The notes beneath the pieces are model-generated. The model ran no database searches. It worked only from the letters and a program-made list of their open reading frames with translations, and was not told the DNA's origin. A DNA stretch of 64,000 nucleotides, taken from Streptomyces sp. NBC_01262 (GTDB lineage Bacteria; Actinomycetota; Actinomycetes; Streptomycetales; Streptomycetaceae). The stretch is from the NCBI RefSeq assembly GCF_036226365.1, contig NZ_CP108462.1, forward strand, positions 8,786,001-8,850,000, written 5' to 3'. Positions 1-8,212 of this stretch are shown here, piece by piece. Every line of letters begins with the position of its first letter. Positions within the stretch are counted from its first letter, which is position 1. Position numbers and translations under genes: made by a program.

Positions 1-314
1 TCACCGGCGGCGAACTCGCCCCCACCCTGAACTTCGCCACCCACCTGGACCAACTCGGCATCCCCGTATGGATCCGCTACGTCCTGGTCCCCGGCCGTAC
101 CGACGATCCGGCCGCCGTCGACGGCCTGGCCGGATTCGTCGCCGGCCTGACCAACGTCGACCGCGTCGACGTACTGCCCTTCCACAAGCTGGGCGCCGCC
201 AAGTACGACGCCCTCGGCATCCCCTTCCCGCTGCGCGACACCCCCGTGCCCGAACCCGCCCTCACCGAGCGGGTCCGCGAGCAGTTCCGGGAGCACGGCC
301 TGCGGGCGCTGTGA
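1..314 (+). CDS. pflA: Pyruvate formate-lyase activating enzyme, C-terminal part (5' end outside window)
   Basis: The frame is open from base 3 and codes for the last 103 residues of a radical SAM activase. The run VWIRYVLVPG, followed about 40 residues later by LLPFHKLG-like sequence (here VLPFHKLGAAKYDALG), is the C-terminal signature of PflA, which installs the glycyl radical on pyruvate formate-lyase using S-adenosylmethionine and a 4Fe-4S cluster. The cluster motif CxxxCxxC is upstream of the window and cannot be checked. The USP gene starts 36 nt downstream and probably shares the transcript. A glycyl-radical system is active only without oxygen, which fits the fermentative genes that follow. 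Another glycyl-radical activase is possible, but the tail favours PflA. Confidence 0.82.
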   Translation, partial: TGGELAPTLNFATHLDQLGIPVWIRYVLVPGRTDDPAAVDGLAGFVAGLTNVDRVDVLPFHKLGAAKYDALGIPFPLRDTPVPEPALTERVREQFREHGLRAL

Positions 315-350
315 CCCACGTGATCCATGTGATCTACAGGAGGCCCGGAA

Positions 351-1157
351 ATGAAGCAACGCGTGGTCGTCGGAATCGACGGCTCGATCATCGCCGTACG
401 TGCCCTGGACCGGGCCGCCGAGGAGGCCGCGCGGCGCGGCGCCGCCCTGGAGGTCGTGTACGCCGTCCCCGACCTCGACGAGGCCGGACCCATACTGGCG
501 TCCTCCCTCTCCCGGTTGCGCGAGCGCCACCCCGCGCTGGAGGTCACGTGCGAACCTGTCGTCGCCGGCCCGGTGGAGGCGCTGCTGCGCCGGGGCCGGG
601 ACGCGGCACTCACCGTCGTCGGCACCCACGGCCTGGGCGGTCTCGCCGGGCTGCTGACCGGCTCGGCGAGCCTGCGCCTGGCGGCCCACGCCGAGGGGCC
701 GTTGCTCGTCGTACGCGGGGACCGCTCCCCGGAGCGCGACAGCCTCGGTTTCCAGGAGGTGCTGCTCGGCCTGGAGAGCGACGCAGACGCCGACGCGGCC
801 CTGTACGCCTTCCAGGAGGCGGCACGCCGCAAGGCCCGGCTGCGGATCGTCCACGCCCGGACCCACCGTCCGCTCGCGACCGCCGGCGCAGCCGCCCCCG
901 GCCACGTGGTGGCCCCGCTGCGGGTCAGGTACCCGCAGGTCGAGGTGGAGACGCAGGCCGTACGGTCCGGCCGGGCGCACTCGCTCGTCGACGCCACCCT
1001 CGGAGCCGATGTCGTCGTGATCGCCGCCCACCGCAGGCCCGGCCGGATGGGCCCGCAGCTCGGCCCGGTCACTCATGCCCTGCTGCACCACTCCCACTGC
1101 CCGGTGGTCGTCGTCCCTGCCGGCGATGCCAGTCCTGGTACGCCGTCACAGCGGTAG
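351..1157 (+). CDS. Universal stress protein, two tandem USP domains
   Basis: A cytoplasmic protein of 268 residues built from two USP folds. The first (residues 1-122) starts with VVVGIDGS and carries the ATP-binding pattern G-2x-G-9x-G-S at G91, G94 and G104-S105. The second (about 136-255) keeps the fold, but its loop is degenerate (AAHRRPG), so it probably does not bind nucleotide in the usual way. AGGAGG lies 7 nt before the ATG. USPs of this tandem type are induced by DosR-type regulators under low oxygen in mycobacteria; the molecular role is still unclear. Its 3' end overlaps the convergent sulP gene by 89 nt. Confidence 0.93.
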   Translation: MKQRVVVGIDGSIIAVRALDRAAEEAARRGAALEVVYAVPDLDEAGPILASSLSRLRERHPALEVTCEPVVAGPVEALLRRGRDAALTVVGTHGLGGLAGLLTGSASLRLAAHAEGPLLVVRGDRSPERDSLGFQEVLLGLESDADADAALYAFQEAARRKARLRIVHARTHRPLATAGAAAPGHVVAPLRVRYPQVEVETQAVRSGRAHSLVDATLGADVVVIAAHRRPGRMGPQLGPVTHALLHHSHCPVVVVPAGDASPGTPSQR

Positions 1158-2817
1158 GCAGTGTCGGGAAGATCCTTTCCGGGCCGACCGCCTCGGTCAG
1201 TCCGTAAGCGTCCAGGTCGTGGCGCAGATCCTGCTTGACGCGGGCCAGGGCGAAGACGATGCCCCGGCGGTCGAGTTCGCCGCGCAGCGAGTCCACCGCG
1301 TCCAGCGCGGTGATGTCGACCTCGACATTGGCCTCCGCGTTGAGGACGAACCAGTCCACCACCGGTCCCGGGTGCCGGTCCACGGCGGCCAGTGCCCGGC
1401 GGCGGAAGTCCTCGGCGTTGGCGAAGAACAGCGGCGAGTCGTAGCGGTAGACGACCAGCCCGGGGATGGTACGGGCCTGGGGATAGTCGTCCACGTCGTG
1501 CATTCCGGCCACCCCGGGGACGATCCCCTCGATCGCGTCGTGCGGGCGGGCCACCCGGGACAGCATCTCGGCGACCGACAGGCCGACGGCCACCAGGACC
1601 CCGTACAGGATGTCCAGCACCAGGACGCCGGCCAGGCATCCCAGCGCCAGCAGCAGTTCGCGACGGCGGAAGGAGCCGAGGCGCCGGAAGCCGGGCAGGT
1701 CGATCAGCCGGACGGCGGCGTAGACGACGATCGCCCCGAGCACCGCCGACGGGATGTGAGACAGCAGCGGACTCAGGAAGAGCAGCACCGCCAGCACCGC
1801 GGCGAAGGCGACCAGCGAGTACGCCTGCGTACGGCTGCCCGCCGTGTCGCCCAGTGCGGTACGGCTGGCGCTGCTGCTCACCGGGAAGCCGTGCAGCACT
1901 CCGGCGCCGAGGTTGGACGCGCCCAGGGCCAGCAACTCCTGGTTGGGGTCGAGCGCGTGCCCGCTGCGGGCCGCGAACGCCCGCGCGGTGAGGATGACGT
2001 CCGTGTAGCCGACCAGCAGTACGCCGATCGCGGGCAGCACCAGATCCGACAGGTCGCCGAGGTCGGGGAAAGCGAGCCCCGGCAGCCCCGCCGGTACGGT
2101 GCCGATCACCGCGATGCCGTGCCGGTCCAGGCCGAACGCGGCGACGGCGGCGGTGCCCAGCACCACGACCAGCAACGGCCCCGGCACCGCCCGCCAGTAC
2201 CGCTGCACCACGAACAGGACCAGCAGGGCGGATGCGGCGAAGGCCGTCGTGGCCGGGCTGAGCCCGCTCAGATGCCGGGCGAAGGAGAGCAGCTGCGGGA
2301 AGAACTTCGTCCCGGTCAGCGGCACTCCGGTCAGCCGGGACAGCTGGTCCACGATCATGGTCAGCGCCACGCCCGCCATATAGCCGACCAGGACCGGCCG
2401 AGACAGCAGCTCCGCCACGAAACCCAGCCGCGCCGCCCACGCCAGCACGCACAGCAGGCCGACCGTCACCGCGAGGGCCGCGGCCAGCACGGCGTAGCGC
2501 CCCTGGTCACCGGCGGCGAGCGGCCCGATCACCGTGGCGGTCATCAGCGCCGTGGTCGACTCAGGTCCCACCGACAGCTGCCGTGACGAGCCCAGCACCG
2601 CGTACAGCACCAGCGGGGCGAGGATCGCCCACAGTCCCGCGACCGGCGGCAGCCCCGCCAGGCCCGCGTACGCCATCACCTGCGGCACCAGATACGCCGC
2701 CACCGTCACCCCGGCCAGCAGGTCGCCCCGCATCCACTCCCGCCGGTAGCCGGCCAGCACCGCGATCCCGGGCAGCACGCGCCGCCAGCCGCGTACCTCG
2801 TCAGGCGATCCGCTCAA
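1069..2817 (-). CDS. SulP-family inorganic anion transporter
   Basis: An inner-membrane carrier of 582 residues. The N-terminal 400 residues contain about 11-12 hydrophobic segments with the SulP signatures LAGVTVAAYLVPQVMAYAGLAGLPP and SVGPESTTALM (given as short landmarks). A STAS domain occupies roughly residues 440-565. The family moves sulfate, bicarbonate or other anions with H+ or Na+; the substrate cannot be read from sequence. The gene is divergent from the small membrane protein at 2994, and the shared 176-nt region holds two DevR-like boxes. Its last 89 nt overlap the convergent USP gene. Confidence 0.9.
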   Translation of the reverse strand: MSGSPDEVRGWRRVLPGIAVLAGYRREWMRGDLLAGVTVAAYLVPQVMAYAGLAGLPPVAGLWAILAPLVLYAVLGSSRQLSVGPESTTALMTATVIGPLAAGDQGRYAVLAAALAVTVGLLCVLAWAARLGFVAELLSRPVLVGYMAGVALTMIVDQLSRLTGVPLTGTKFFPQLLSFARHLSGLSPATTAFAASALLVLFVVQRYWRAVPGPLLVVVLGTAAVAAFGLDRHGIAVIGTVPAGLPGLAFPDLGDLSDLVLPAIGVLLVGYTDVILTARAFAARSGHALDPNQELLALGASNLGAGVLHGFPVSSSASRTALGDTAGSRTQAYSLVAFAAVLAVLLFLSPLLSHIPSAVLGAIVVYAAVRLIDLPGFRRLGSFRRRELLLALGCLAGVLVLDILYGVLVAVGLSVAEMLSRVARPHDAIEGIVPGVAGMHDVDDYPQARTIPGLVVYRYDSPLFFANAEDFRRRALAAVDRHPGPVVDWFVLNAEANVEVDITALDAVDSLRGELDRRGIVFALARVKQDLRHDLDAYGLTEAVGPERIFPTLPTAVTAYQDWHRRQGRRPPGSGSGAAGHE

Positions 2818-2876
2818 CGTCCGTCCCTCCGCCCGCCGAAGTCCTTCCTACGGCCTGGACTCTACGGGCGCGGACA

Positions 2877-2890
2877 GGGCCGACCGGTCC
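2877..2890. promoter_or_regulatory. DevR/OsdR-like box 1a
   Basis: GGGCCGACCGGTCC, a near-palindrome between divergent genes. It pairs with the box at 2897, whose centre is exactly 20 bp away. Confidence 0.6.
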
Positions 2891-2896
2891 GGGAAC

Positions 2897-2910
2897 GGGA
2901 CATTCGGCCC
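2897..2910. promoter_or_regulatory. DevR/OsdR-like box 1b
   Basis: GGGACATTCGGCCC, one of the best matches to the window consensus. It lies 84 nt before the small membrane protein start and 80 nt before sulP. Confidence 0.68.
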
Positions 2911-2993
2911 GGTGTCCCGCCCGAGGTCACGCGGCAGGCTGAAGTCAGGGGAACTTCCCCCGGGAACCACGACCGAGTGAGGAGACGACGGCC

Positions 2994-3200
2994 ATGGGCA
3001 CCACCCTGAACGCTCACTTCTGGACCCTGTTCACGCTGCTGCTGATCGCCGGGACGGTGCTCACCGTCGTCGCGACGCTCGCCGCCGAGGCGTTGACCGA
3101 TCGTCTGCAGACTCACCACCGCACGCCCCGGACCCACCTCCGCCAGGCGGGGACAGCGCCCAGGGTCCGCCCGCAGCCGCTGCACCACGCGCATCACTGA
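2994..3200 (+). CDS. Small single-pass membrane protein, unknown function
   Basis: A 68-residue protein with one hydrophobic segment (about residues 9-31, FWTLFTLLLIAGTVLTVVAT) followed by a basic, His/Arg-rich tail of about 35 residues that would face the cytoplasm. GAGGAG lies about 11 nt before the ATG. I do not recognise a family. It is flanked upstream by two DevR-like boxes and downstream by a perfect hairpin terminator, so it looks like a dedicated single-gene unit, which argues for a real product despite its size. Confidence 0.6.
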   Translation: MGTTLNAHFWTLFTLLLIAGTVLTVVATLAAEALTDRLQTHHRTPRTHLRQAGTAPRVRPQPLHHAHH

Positions 3201-3207
3201 CCGCACC

Positions 3208-3264
3208 GTGAGGAGTGGGAGAGGGGCCCGGCGCTTGGCGCCGGGCCCCTCTCCCACTCCTCAC
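3208..3264. terminator. Perfect 27-bp hairpin terminator between convergent genes
   Basis: Two perfectly complementary 27-nt arms (3208-3234 and 3238-3264) enclose a 3-nt TTG loop. It sits 7 nt after the stop of the small membrane gene and 5 nt after the stop of arcC on the other strand, so it can end both transcripts. No U-tract is present, as is usual for these high-GC bacteria. Confidence 0.9.
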
Positions 3265-3269
3265 GTGTC

Positions 3270-4196
3270 TCAGGGCGTGCTCACCGAGACCCTCACCATG
3301 GTGCCGGTGGTGCCGAGCAGCGTGCCGAGGGCGTTGTCCAGGGGGCCGATGGCGGCGATGCCTCCCGTGCGCTCCACGAAGTCGGCGGCGGCTTCGGTCT
3401 TGGGCAGCATGGAGCCCTCGGGCAGGCGAAGGGCGCGCAACTGGCCGGGCGTGGCGGCGGGCAGGGGGTGGGCGTGGCTGGTGCCGTAGTGGGCGAAGAC
3501 GTGGGTGACGTCGGTGAGGATGAGCAGGGCGTCGGCGTCGAGCTGCTCGGCGAGCAGGGCGGCGGTGCGGTCCTTGTCGATGACGGCCTCGACGCCGCGC
3601 AGGTCTCCGCTGAGCCGGTCGCGTACGACGGGGATGCCGCCGCCTCCCGCGCAGATCACCAGGGTGCCGGCCGCGACCAGTTGGCGGATGACGGGGGCCT
3701 CGGTGACGGCCTGCGGCAGCGGGGAGGCCACGGTGCGGCGCCAGGTGTCGCCGTCCCGGTCGAGGGTCCAGCCGCGTTCGGCGCGCAGGCGCCGGGCCTC
3801 CTGCTCGGTGCAGGGCTGGCCGATGAACTTGGTCGGGTGACTGAAGGCGGGGTCATGGGGGTCGACCTCGGTGTGGGTGACCAGGGCGGCGACCTCCCGG
3901 TCGGGGAAGGTGTTGCGCAGGGCGCGGGCGAGCAGGGAGCCGATCATGCCCTGGGTCTGGGCGCCGAGGACATCCAGGGGATAGGGGGCCGTGAGGGCCG
4001 GGTCGGTGGCGCTCTCGGTGGCGAGCAGGCCGATCTGGGGGCCGTTGCCGTGGGTGATGATCACCTCGTGGCCCTGCGCGGCGAGGTCGGCCAGCGACAC
4101 GACCGCCTGCTGGATGTGGTGCTCCTGGACGGCGGCGTCGGGGTGCTCCCCGCGCTCCAGAAGGGCGTTGCCGCCCACGGCGACGACGATGCGCAT
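3270..4196 (-). CDS. arcC: Carbamate kinase
   Basis: A 308-residue cytoplasmic kinase that makes ATP from carbamoyl phosphate and ADP, the energy-yielding last step of the arginine deiminase pathway. It shows MRIVVAVGGNALL at the N-terminus, HGNGPQIG in the carbamate/nucleotide region and CAGGGGIPVV in the second half, all family signatures. The ATG used places MRIVV at the start; longer reading upstream is out-of-frame arcB. It begins 5 nt after the arcB stop. As the third enzyme of arcA-arcB-arcC it marks this operon as catabolic, not biosynthetic. Confidence 0.95.
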   Translation of the reverse strand: MRIVVAVGGNALLERGEHPDAAVQEHHIQQAVVSLADLAAQGHEVIITHGNGPQIGLLATESATDPALTAPYPLDVLGAQTQGMIGSLLARALRNTFPDREVAALVTHTEVDPHDPAFSHPTKFIGQPCTEQEARRLRAERGWTLDRDGDTWRRTVASPLPQAVTEAPVIRQLVAAGTLVICAGGGGIPVVRDRLSGDLRGVEAVIDKDRTAALLAEQLDADALLILTDVTHVFAHYGTSHAHPLPAATPGQLRALRLPEGSMLPKTEAAADFVERTGGIAAIGPLDNALGTLLGTTGTMVRVSVSTP

Positions 4197-4201
4197 CGCT
4201 C

Positions 4202-5203
4202 TCACGCTCCCAGGGTGGCCACGAGAACGGCCTTGATGGTGTGCATACGGTTCTCGGCCTGGTCGAAGACGAGCGAGGCGGCCGATTCGAAGACCTCGTC
4301 GGTGACCTCCAGCCCGTCCAGACCGTACTGGGCGAACAGCCGCTCGCCCAGGCGCGTACTGCGGTCGTGCAGGGCGGGCAGACAGTGCAGGAAGCCGGTG
4401 TCGGGGTTGCCGGTGGCGGCCATGGCCTTGGCGTTCACCTGGTAGGGCAGGAGTTGGGCGATGCGGTCCTGCCAGGTCTCGGGCGGTTCGCCCATGGAGA
4501 CCCACACGTCGGTGTAGAGGAAGTCGGCGCCGCGTACGGCCGTTTCGATGTCCTCGGTGAGAGTGATGCGGGCGCCGCTGTCGTCGGCGAGGGCGCGGCA
4601 GCGTCCGACCAGCTCCGGGTCCGGCCACAGGGCACGGGGTGCGGCTATGCGGACGTCCATGCCGAGCAGACTGCCCATGGCGAGCAGGGAGTTGGCGGTG
4701 TTGTTGCGGGCGTCGCCGAGGTAGGCGTACGAGATCCCGGTGAGCGGCTTGCCGCTGTGCTCGCGCATGGTGAAGACGTCGCACAGGCTCTGGGTGGGGT
4801 GGAAAGCGTCGGTCAGGCCGTTGTAGACCGGGACGCCCGCGTGGCGGGCGAGTGCGGTGACGGTGTCCTGGGCGAAGCCGCGGTATTCGATGCCGTCGTA
4901 CATCCGTCCCAGGACGCGGGCGGTGTCGCGTACGGACTCCTTGCCGCCCAGGTGGGAGCTGTCGGGGCCGAGGTAGGTGGTGGTGGCGCCCTGGTCGGCG
5001 GCGGCCACCTCGAAGGCGCAGCGGGTGCGGGTGGAGGTCTTCTCGAAGATCAGCGCGAGACGGCGGCCGGTGAGGCGGGGTATCTCGGTGCCGGCCTTCT
5101 TGGCTGCCTTCAGCTCGGCGGTGAGGTCGAGGAGGTGGTGGATGTCGGCGGCGGTGAAGTCGAGTTCGCTCAGGTAGTGGCGGCCGCGCAGATCGGTGGT
5201 CAT
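4202..5203 (-). CDS. arcB: Ornithine carbamoyltransferase (catabolic, arginine deiminase pathway)
   Basis: 333 residues, the normal length. It converts citrulline and phosphate to ornithine and carbamoyl phosphate in this setting. The carbamoyl-phosphate loop STRTR is at residues 57-61, the ornithine loop HCLPAL lies near residue 270, and DVWVSMGE near residue 230. The ATG is preceded by GAGGAG at 9 nt and follows the arcA stop by 20 nt. Sequence alone cannot prove the catabolic direction; that rests on its place between arginine deiminase and carbamate kinase. Confidence 0.95.
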   Translation of the reverse strand: MTTDLRGRHYLSELDFTAADIHHLLDLTAELKAAKKAGTEIPRLTGRRLALIFEKTSTRTRCAFEVAAADQGATTTYLGPDSSHLGGKESVRDTARVLGRMYDGIEYRGFAQDTVTALARHAGVPVYNGLTDAFHPTQSLCDVFTMREHSGKPLTGISYAYLGDARNNTANSLLAMGSLLGMDVRIAAPRALWPDPELVGRCRALADDSGARITLTEDIETAVRGADFLYTDVWVSMGEPPETWQDRIAQLLPYQVNAKAMAATGNPDTGFLHCLPALHDRSTRLGERLFAQYGLDGLEVTDEVFESAASLVFDQAENRMHTIKAVLVATLGA

Positions 5204-5223
5204 GGCTGGTGGCTCCTCAGGAG

Positions 5224-6462
5224 TTACGGGTTCACGGGGTCGCGCTGGATGGGGCAGCTCATGCAGCGCGGACCGCCGCGGCCGCGGCCCAGTTCGCCGC
5301 CGGCGATGGTGACGACCTCGATGCCCTGTCTGCGCAGGTACGTGTTGGTGGTGACGTTGCGCTCGTAGCCGACGACGATGCCGGGGGAGAGGGCGAGGAA
5401 GTTGCTGCCGTCGTCCCACTGCTCGCGCTCGGCGGCCCGCAGGTCCTGCGGCGCGGACAGCAGGCGGACCTTGTCCAGGCCCAGGGCCGTCGCGAGGGAG
5501 GTCTCCAGGGCCGTGTCCGGGGTGATCTCGAAGCCCGCCAGGGTGTCAGGGGCGGGGGTCAGGGTCCAGGAGCGGAGCTGTCCGGCCAGACCTGGGTAGA
5601 TGGCGAAAGCGTCACGGTCGAGCATGGTCAGCACGGTGTCCAGGTGCATGAACGCGCGGCTGCGCGGCAGCCGGACGGCTATCACGCGGCGGGCGGTGCC
5701 GGTGTCGAAGAGCCGCTGTGCCAGCTGTTCCACCGCCGGTGCGGTGGTGCGCTCGCCCATGCCGACCAGGACCGCGCCGTTGCCGAGGACGTGGACGTCG
5801 CCACCCTCGATCGTGGCCCCGGCGGCGGACGCGGTGCCGTCGATCAGGGGCGGGGCGGCGTCGGCGAACAGCGGGTGGAAGCGGTAGATCGCGGCGCTGT
5901 GCAGGGTCTCGCGGCGGCGGGCGGGCTTGGCCATCGGGTTGAGGGTGAACCGGTCGTACATCCAGCAGGAGTTGTCGCGGGGGAAGAGATGGTTGGGCAG
6001 CGGTGGAAGGGCGAAGTCCTCGTCGCCGAGGGCGTTCCAGACCAGGCTGTGCGGGTTCTTCAGACTCAGGTCGTCCTTGAGGACGCCGCCGATGAGGTAC
6101 TCGGCCAGGGTCGGGCCGTCCAGGTCGCCGGCCAGCGAGAGCAGTGGCTCGACCAGTGCCGGGCCCACGGTGGCCTCGTTGACGACCTGGTTGAGCAGCC
6201 AGGCGCGGGCGGTCGGGACGTCGAGGGTCCGGGCGAGCAGGTCGGCGTAGTAGTGGACGCGGACCCCGTGGTCGCGCAGGACCTGGGCGAAGGCGTCGTG
6301 CTCCTCCTGGGCCCGCCTGGCCCAGAGGATGTCGTCGAAGAGCAGGTCGTCGACGTTACGGGGAGTCAGCCGGGCGAGTTCCAGGCCGGGGCGGTGCAGG
6401 ATCACCTGGCGCAGACGGCCGGTCTCCGAGTCGACGTGATGGGTGTGGGCGCGGGTGGGCAT
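5224..6462 (-). CDS. arcA: Arginine deiminase
   Basis: 412 residues. Hydrolyses arginine to citrulline and ammonia, the first step of arginine fermentation. The guanidino-modifying fold shows FPRDNS, IEGGDV, HLDTVLTML with the catalytic His, and near the C-terminus GGPRCMSCP with the nucleophile Cys400. GAGGAG lies 7 nt before the ATG. The ammonia released also buffers acid made by fermentation. It is cotranscribed with the antiporter upstream (31-nt gap) and arcB-arcC downstream. Confidence 0.96.
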   Translation of the reverse strand: MPTRAHTHHVDSETGRLRQVILHRPGLELARLTPRNVDDLLFDDILWARRAQEEHDAFAQVLRDHGVRVHYYADLLARTLDVPTARAWLLNQVVNEATVGPALVEPLLSLAGDLDGPTLAEYLIGGVLKDDLSLKNPHSLVWNALGDEDFALPPLPNHLFPRDNSCWMYDRFTLNPMAKPARRRETLHSAAIYRFHPLFADAAPPLIDGTASAAGATIEGGDVHVLGNGAVLVGMGERTTAPAVEQLAQRLFDTGTARRVIAVRLPRSRAFMHLDTVLTMLDRDAFAIYPGLAGQLRSWTLTPAPDTLAGFEITPDTALETSLATALGLDKVRLLSAPQDLRAAEREQWDDGSNFLALSPGIVVGYERNVTTNTYLRRQGIEVVTIAGGELGRGRGGPRCMSCPIQRDPVNP

Positions 6463-6493
6463 GGGGTTGCTCCTCGGGCTCGGGTCGGTACCG

Positions 6494-7921
6494 TCAGGCG
6501 GCGTGCGGGACCGGCGGGGTGTCGCTGTCCGATCCGGGGGCCGGAGGCTCCGCCGGGGCTACGGGGCCGGGGATCGCCTCGGTGCCGTACCGGCCGTTGG
6601 CGCGGCCGAGCCAGATGTAGACGGGCAGGCCGAGCAGGATCGCGAACAGCCCGTAGTAGACGGTCTGGTAGCCGCTGCCCTGGATCGACCAGTACGAGAA
6701 GGCCAGCGCGAGGACCGTGACGGTCACGTCACGGGCGAAGCGGCGGGGGCTGAGGACGGCCTGGCCGCGCACCAGCAGCCAGTACAGCTGGGCGGCGGCG
6801 GAGAACAGGTACGGGATGACCGCGGTCAGCACGCTGAGCAGCACGATCTCGGTGAAGACGTTGGTGAAGCGGGTGTAGCTGACGACGGTGATCGCCGAGG
6901 CCAGCACGGTGGCGGCGACGATGCCGAAGGCCGGGATCCCGCCGCGCCCCCGGGTCCTGGCGAAGGCGGCGGGGAACAGCCCGTCGCGGGCGGCGGCGTA
7001 CGGCATCTCGGCGCAGATCAGGGTCCAGCCGTTCAGCGCGCCCAGGCCGGAGATGATGGCGGCGACCGCCATGACGTCGCCTGCCCACTGGCCGCCGACG
7101 ATGTTGTTGACCGAGTCGGTGAACGGTGCGGTGGAGCCGAGCAGCGAGGCGTGCGAGACGGTGCCGAAGACGGCGAGTGTGCCCAGGATGTAGATGACGG
7201 CGCAGGCCAGGGTGCCGTAGACGGTGGCGCGGGAGACGTTGCGGTGCGGGTCGCGGACGCGTCCGGCCGCGACCGAGGCGGTCTCCAGGCCGATGTAGCT
7301 GAACAGGGCGATGGCCGAGGCCGCCGAGATCGCACCGATCGCGGACTGGTGGCTCGCGTTGAAGGCCCCGAAGTTGGGCGCCTTGATGAAGAACAACCCG
7401 ATGGTGGCCATGAAGACCAGCGGCACGAACTTCAGGACGGTGGTGACCATCTGGAAGGTGCCGATGTTCCGCAGGCCCGAGAGGTTGACGGCCGCGGGCA
7501 GCCACAGGCCCACCAGGGCGATCAGGATCGACGCCCACGTGTGGTGGCTCTTGTTGACGAACACCTCGACGTAGCCGACCCACGCCACCACGATGGCCGC
7601 GTTGCCGGCCCACGCGGTGATCCAGTACGACCACGCGGTGAGGAACCCGGCGAACTCGCCGAACGCCTCCCGGGCGTACACATACGGCCCGCCACTGCCC
7701 GGCACCCGCCGGGACAGCGCCCCGAAGGTCACCGCGAGTGCCAGCGCCCCCACCGTGACCACCACGAACGCGACCAGGGCGATCGGCCCGTACGGCGCCA
7801 GGGCGGACGGCAGCGCGAACACCCCGGTGCCGATGATGCTGCCGATCACCAGGGCGGTGGCCGTGGGCAGCCCGAACGACTTGTTCCGGTCTGCTCCGTC
7901 TGCTCCGTCTGCTCCGGACAT
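6494..7921 (-). CDS. arcD: APC-family amino acid antiporter, probable arginine/ornithine exchanger
   Basis: 475 residues with about 12 membrane segments and the APC first-helix substrate motif GSIIGTGVF near residue 27. As the first gene of an arginine deiminase operon it most likely swaps external arginine for internal ornithine at no energy cost. The symbol is given by role: the protein is of the APC superfamily (AdiC/ArcD-like), and agmatine or another amine is a possible substrate. The N-terminus is GADGADGAD, coded by a 9-bp unit repeated three times. Two DevR-like boxes lie in the 291-nt region it shares with xfp. Confidence 0.82.
   Translation of the reverse strand: MSGADGADGADRNKSFGLPTATALVIGSIIGTGVFALPSALAPYGPIALVAFVVVTVGALALAVTFGALSRRVPGSGGPYVYAREAFGEFAGFLTAWSYWITAWAGNAAIVVAWVGYVEVFVNKSHHTWASILIALVGLWLPAAVNLSGLRNIGTFQMVTTVLKFVPLVFMATIGLFFIKAPNFGAFNASHQSAIGAISAASAIALFSYIGLETASVAAGRVRDPHRNVSRATVYGTLACAVIYILGTLAVFGTVSHASLLGSTAPFTDSVNNIVGGQWAGDVMAVAAIISGLGALNGWTLICAEMPYAAARDGLFPAAFARTRGRGGIPAFGIVAATVLASAITVVSYTRFTNVFTEIVLLSVLTAVIPYLFSAAAQLYWLLVRGQAVLSPRRFARDVTVTVLALAFSYWSIQGSGYQTVYYGLFAILLGLPVYIWLGRANGRYGTEAIPGPVAPAEPPAPGSDSDTPPVPHAA
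7887..7916. repeat. 9-bp unit repeated three times inside the arcD start region
   Basis: The unit TCTGCTCCG occurs three times in tandem and codes for the Gly-Ala-Asp repeats at the antiporter N-terminus. The unit is a multiple of three, so copy-number change would not shift the frame. Confidence 0.75.
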
Positions 7922-8046
7922 GGCAGGACTCCTGTTCGACGTACGGGCGTGAAGGGGGAGCGGGCCGGCGGGGGCGTACGACGCCTTCCCCGTCCGTCCG
8001 TTTCGGCTCCGAGACGATCTTCAGCCGTGGAGGACCGCGCGGCTCA

Positions 8047-8061
8047 GGGGCCACAGGTCCC
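8047..8061 (-). promoter_or_regulatory. DevR/OsdR-like box before the arc operon
   Basis: Read on the minus strand it is GGGACCTGTGGCCCC, 126 nt before the arcD start. It is separate from the box nearer to xfp, so each divergent unit has its own site. The rest of the 291-nt region shows nothing else I can name. Confidence 0.55.
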
Positions 8062-8129
8062 GCACCCGTCCCGAACGGCCCTGCCGTCGCGCCCGAAGGT
8101 CCCGATCCGGGCCGCGCCGAACCGGGCAA

Positions 8130-8144
8130 GGGCCCATTCGGCCC
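8130..8144 (+). promoter_or_regulatory. DevR/OsdR-like box before xfp
   Basis: GGGCCCATTCGGCCC, 68 nt before the phosphoketolase ATG, a position suited to activation. Confidence 0.65.
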
Positions 8145-8212
8145 AAGAGACGGCGTAGGCGTACCCCGCACGGTGGAAGGTGTACGACTCCGACCCCATC
8201 GAGGAGGCCCTC

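Noticed and set aside
4197..4784. N-terminal extension of carbamate kinase into arcB
   Set aside because: The extension is Arg/His-rich out-of-frame arcB; MRIVVAVGGN at 4196 is the normal start of the family.
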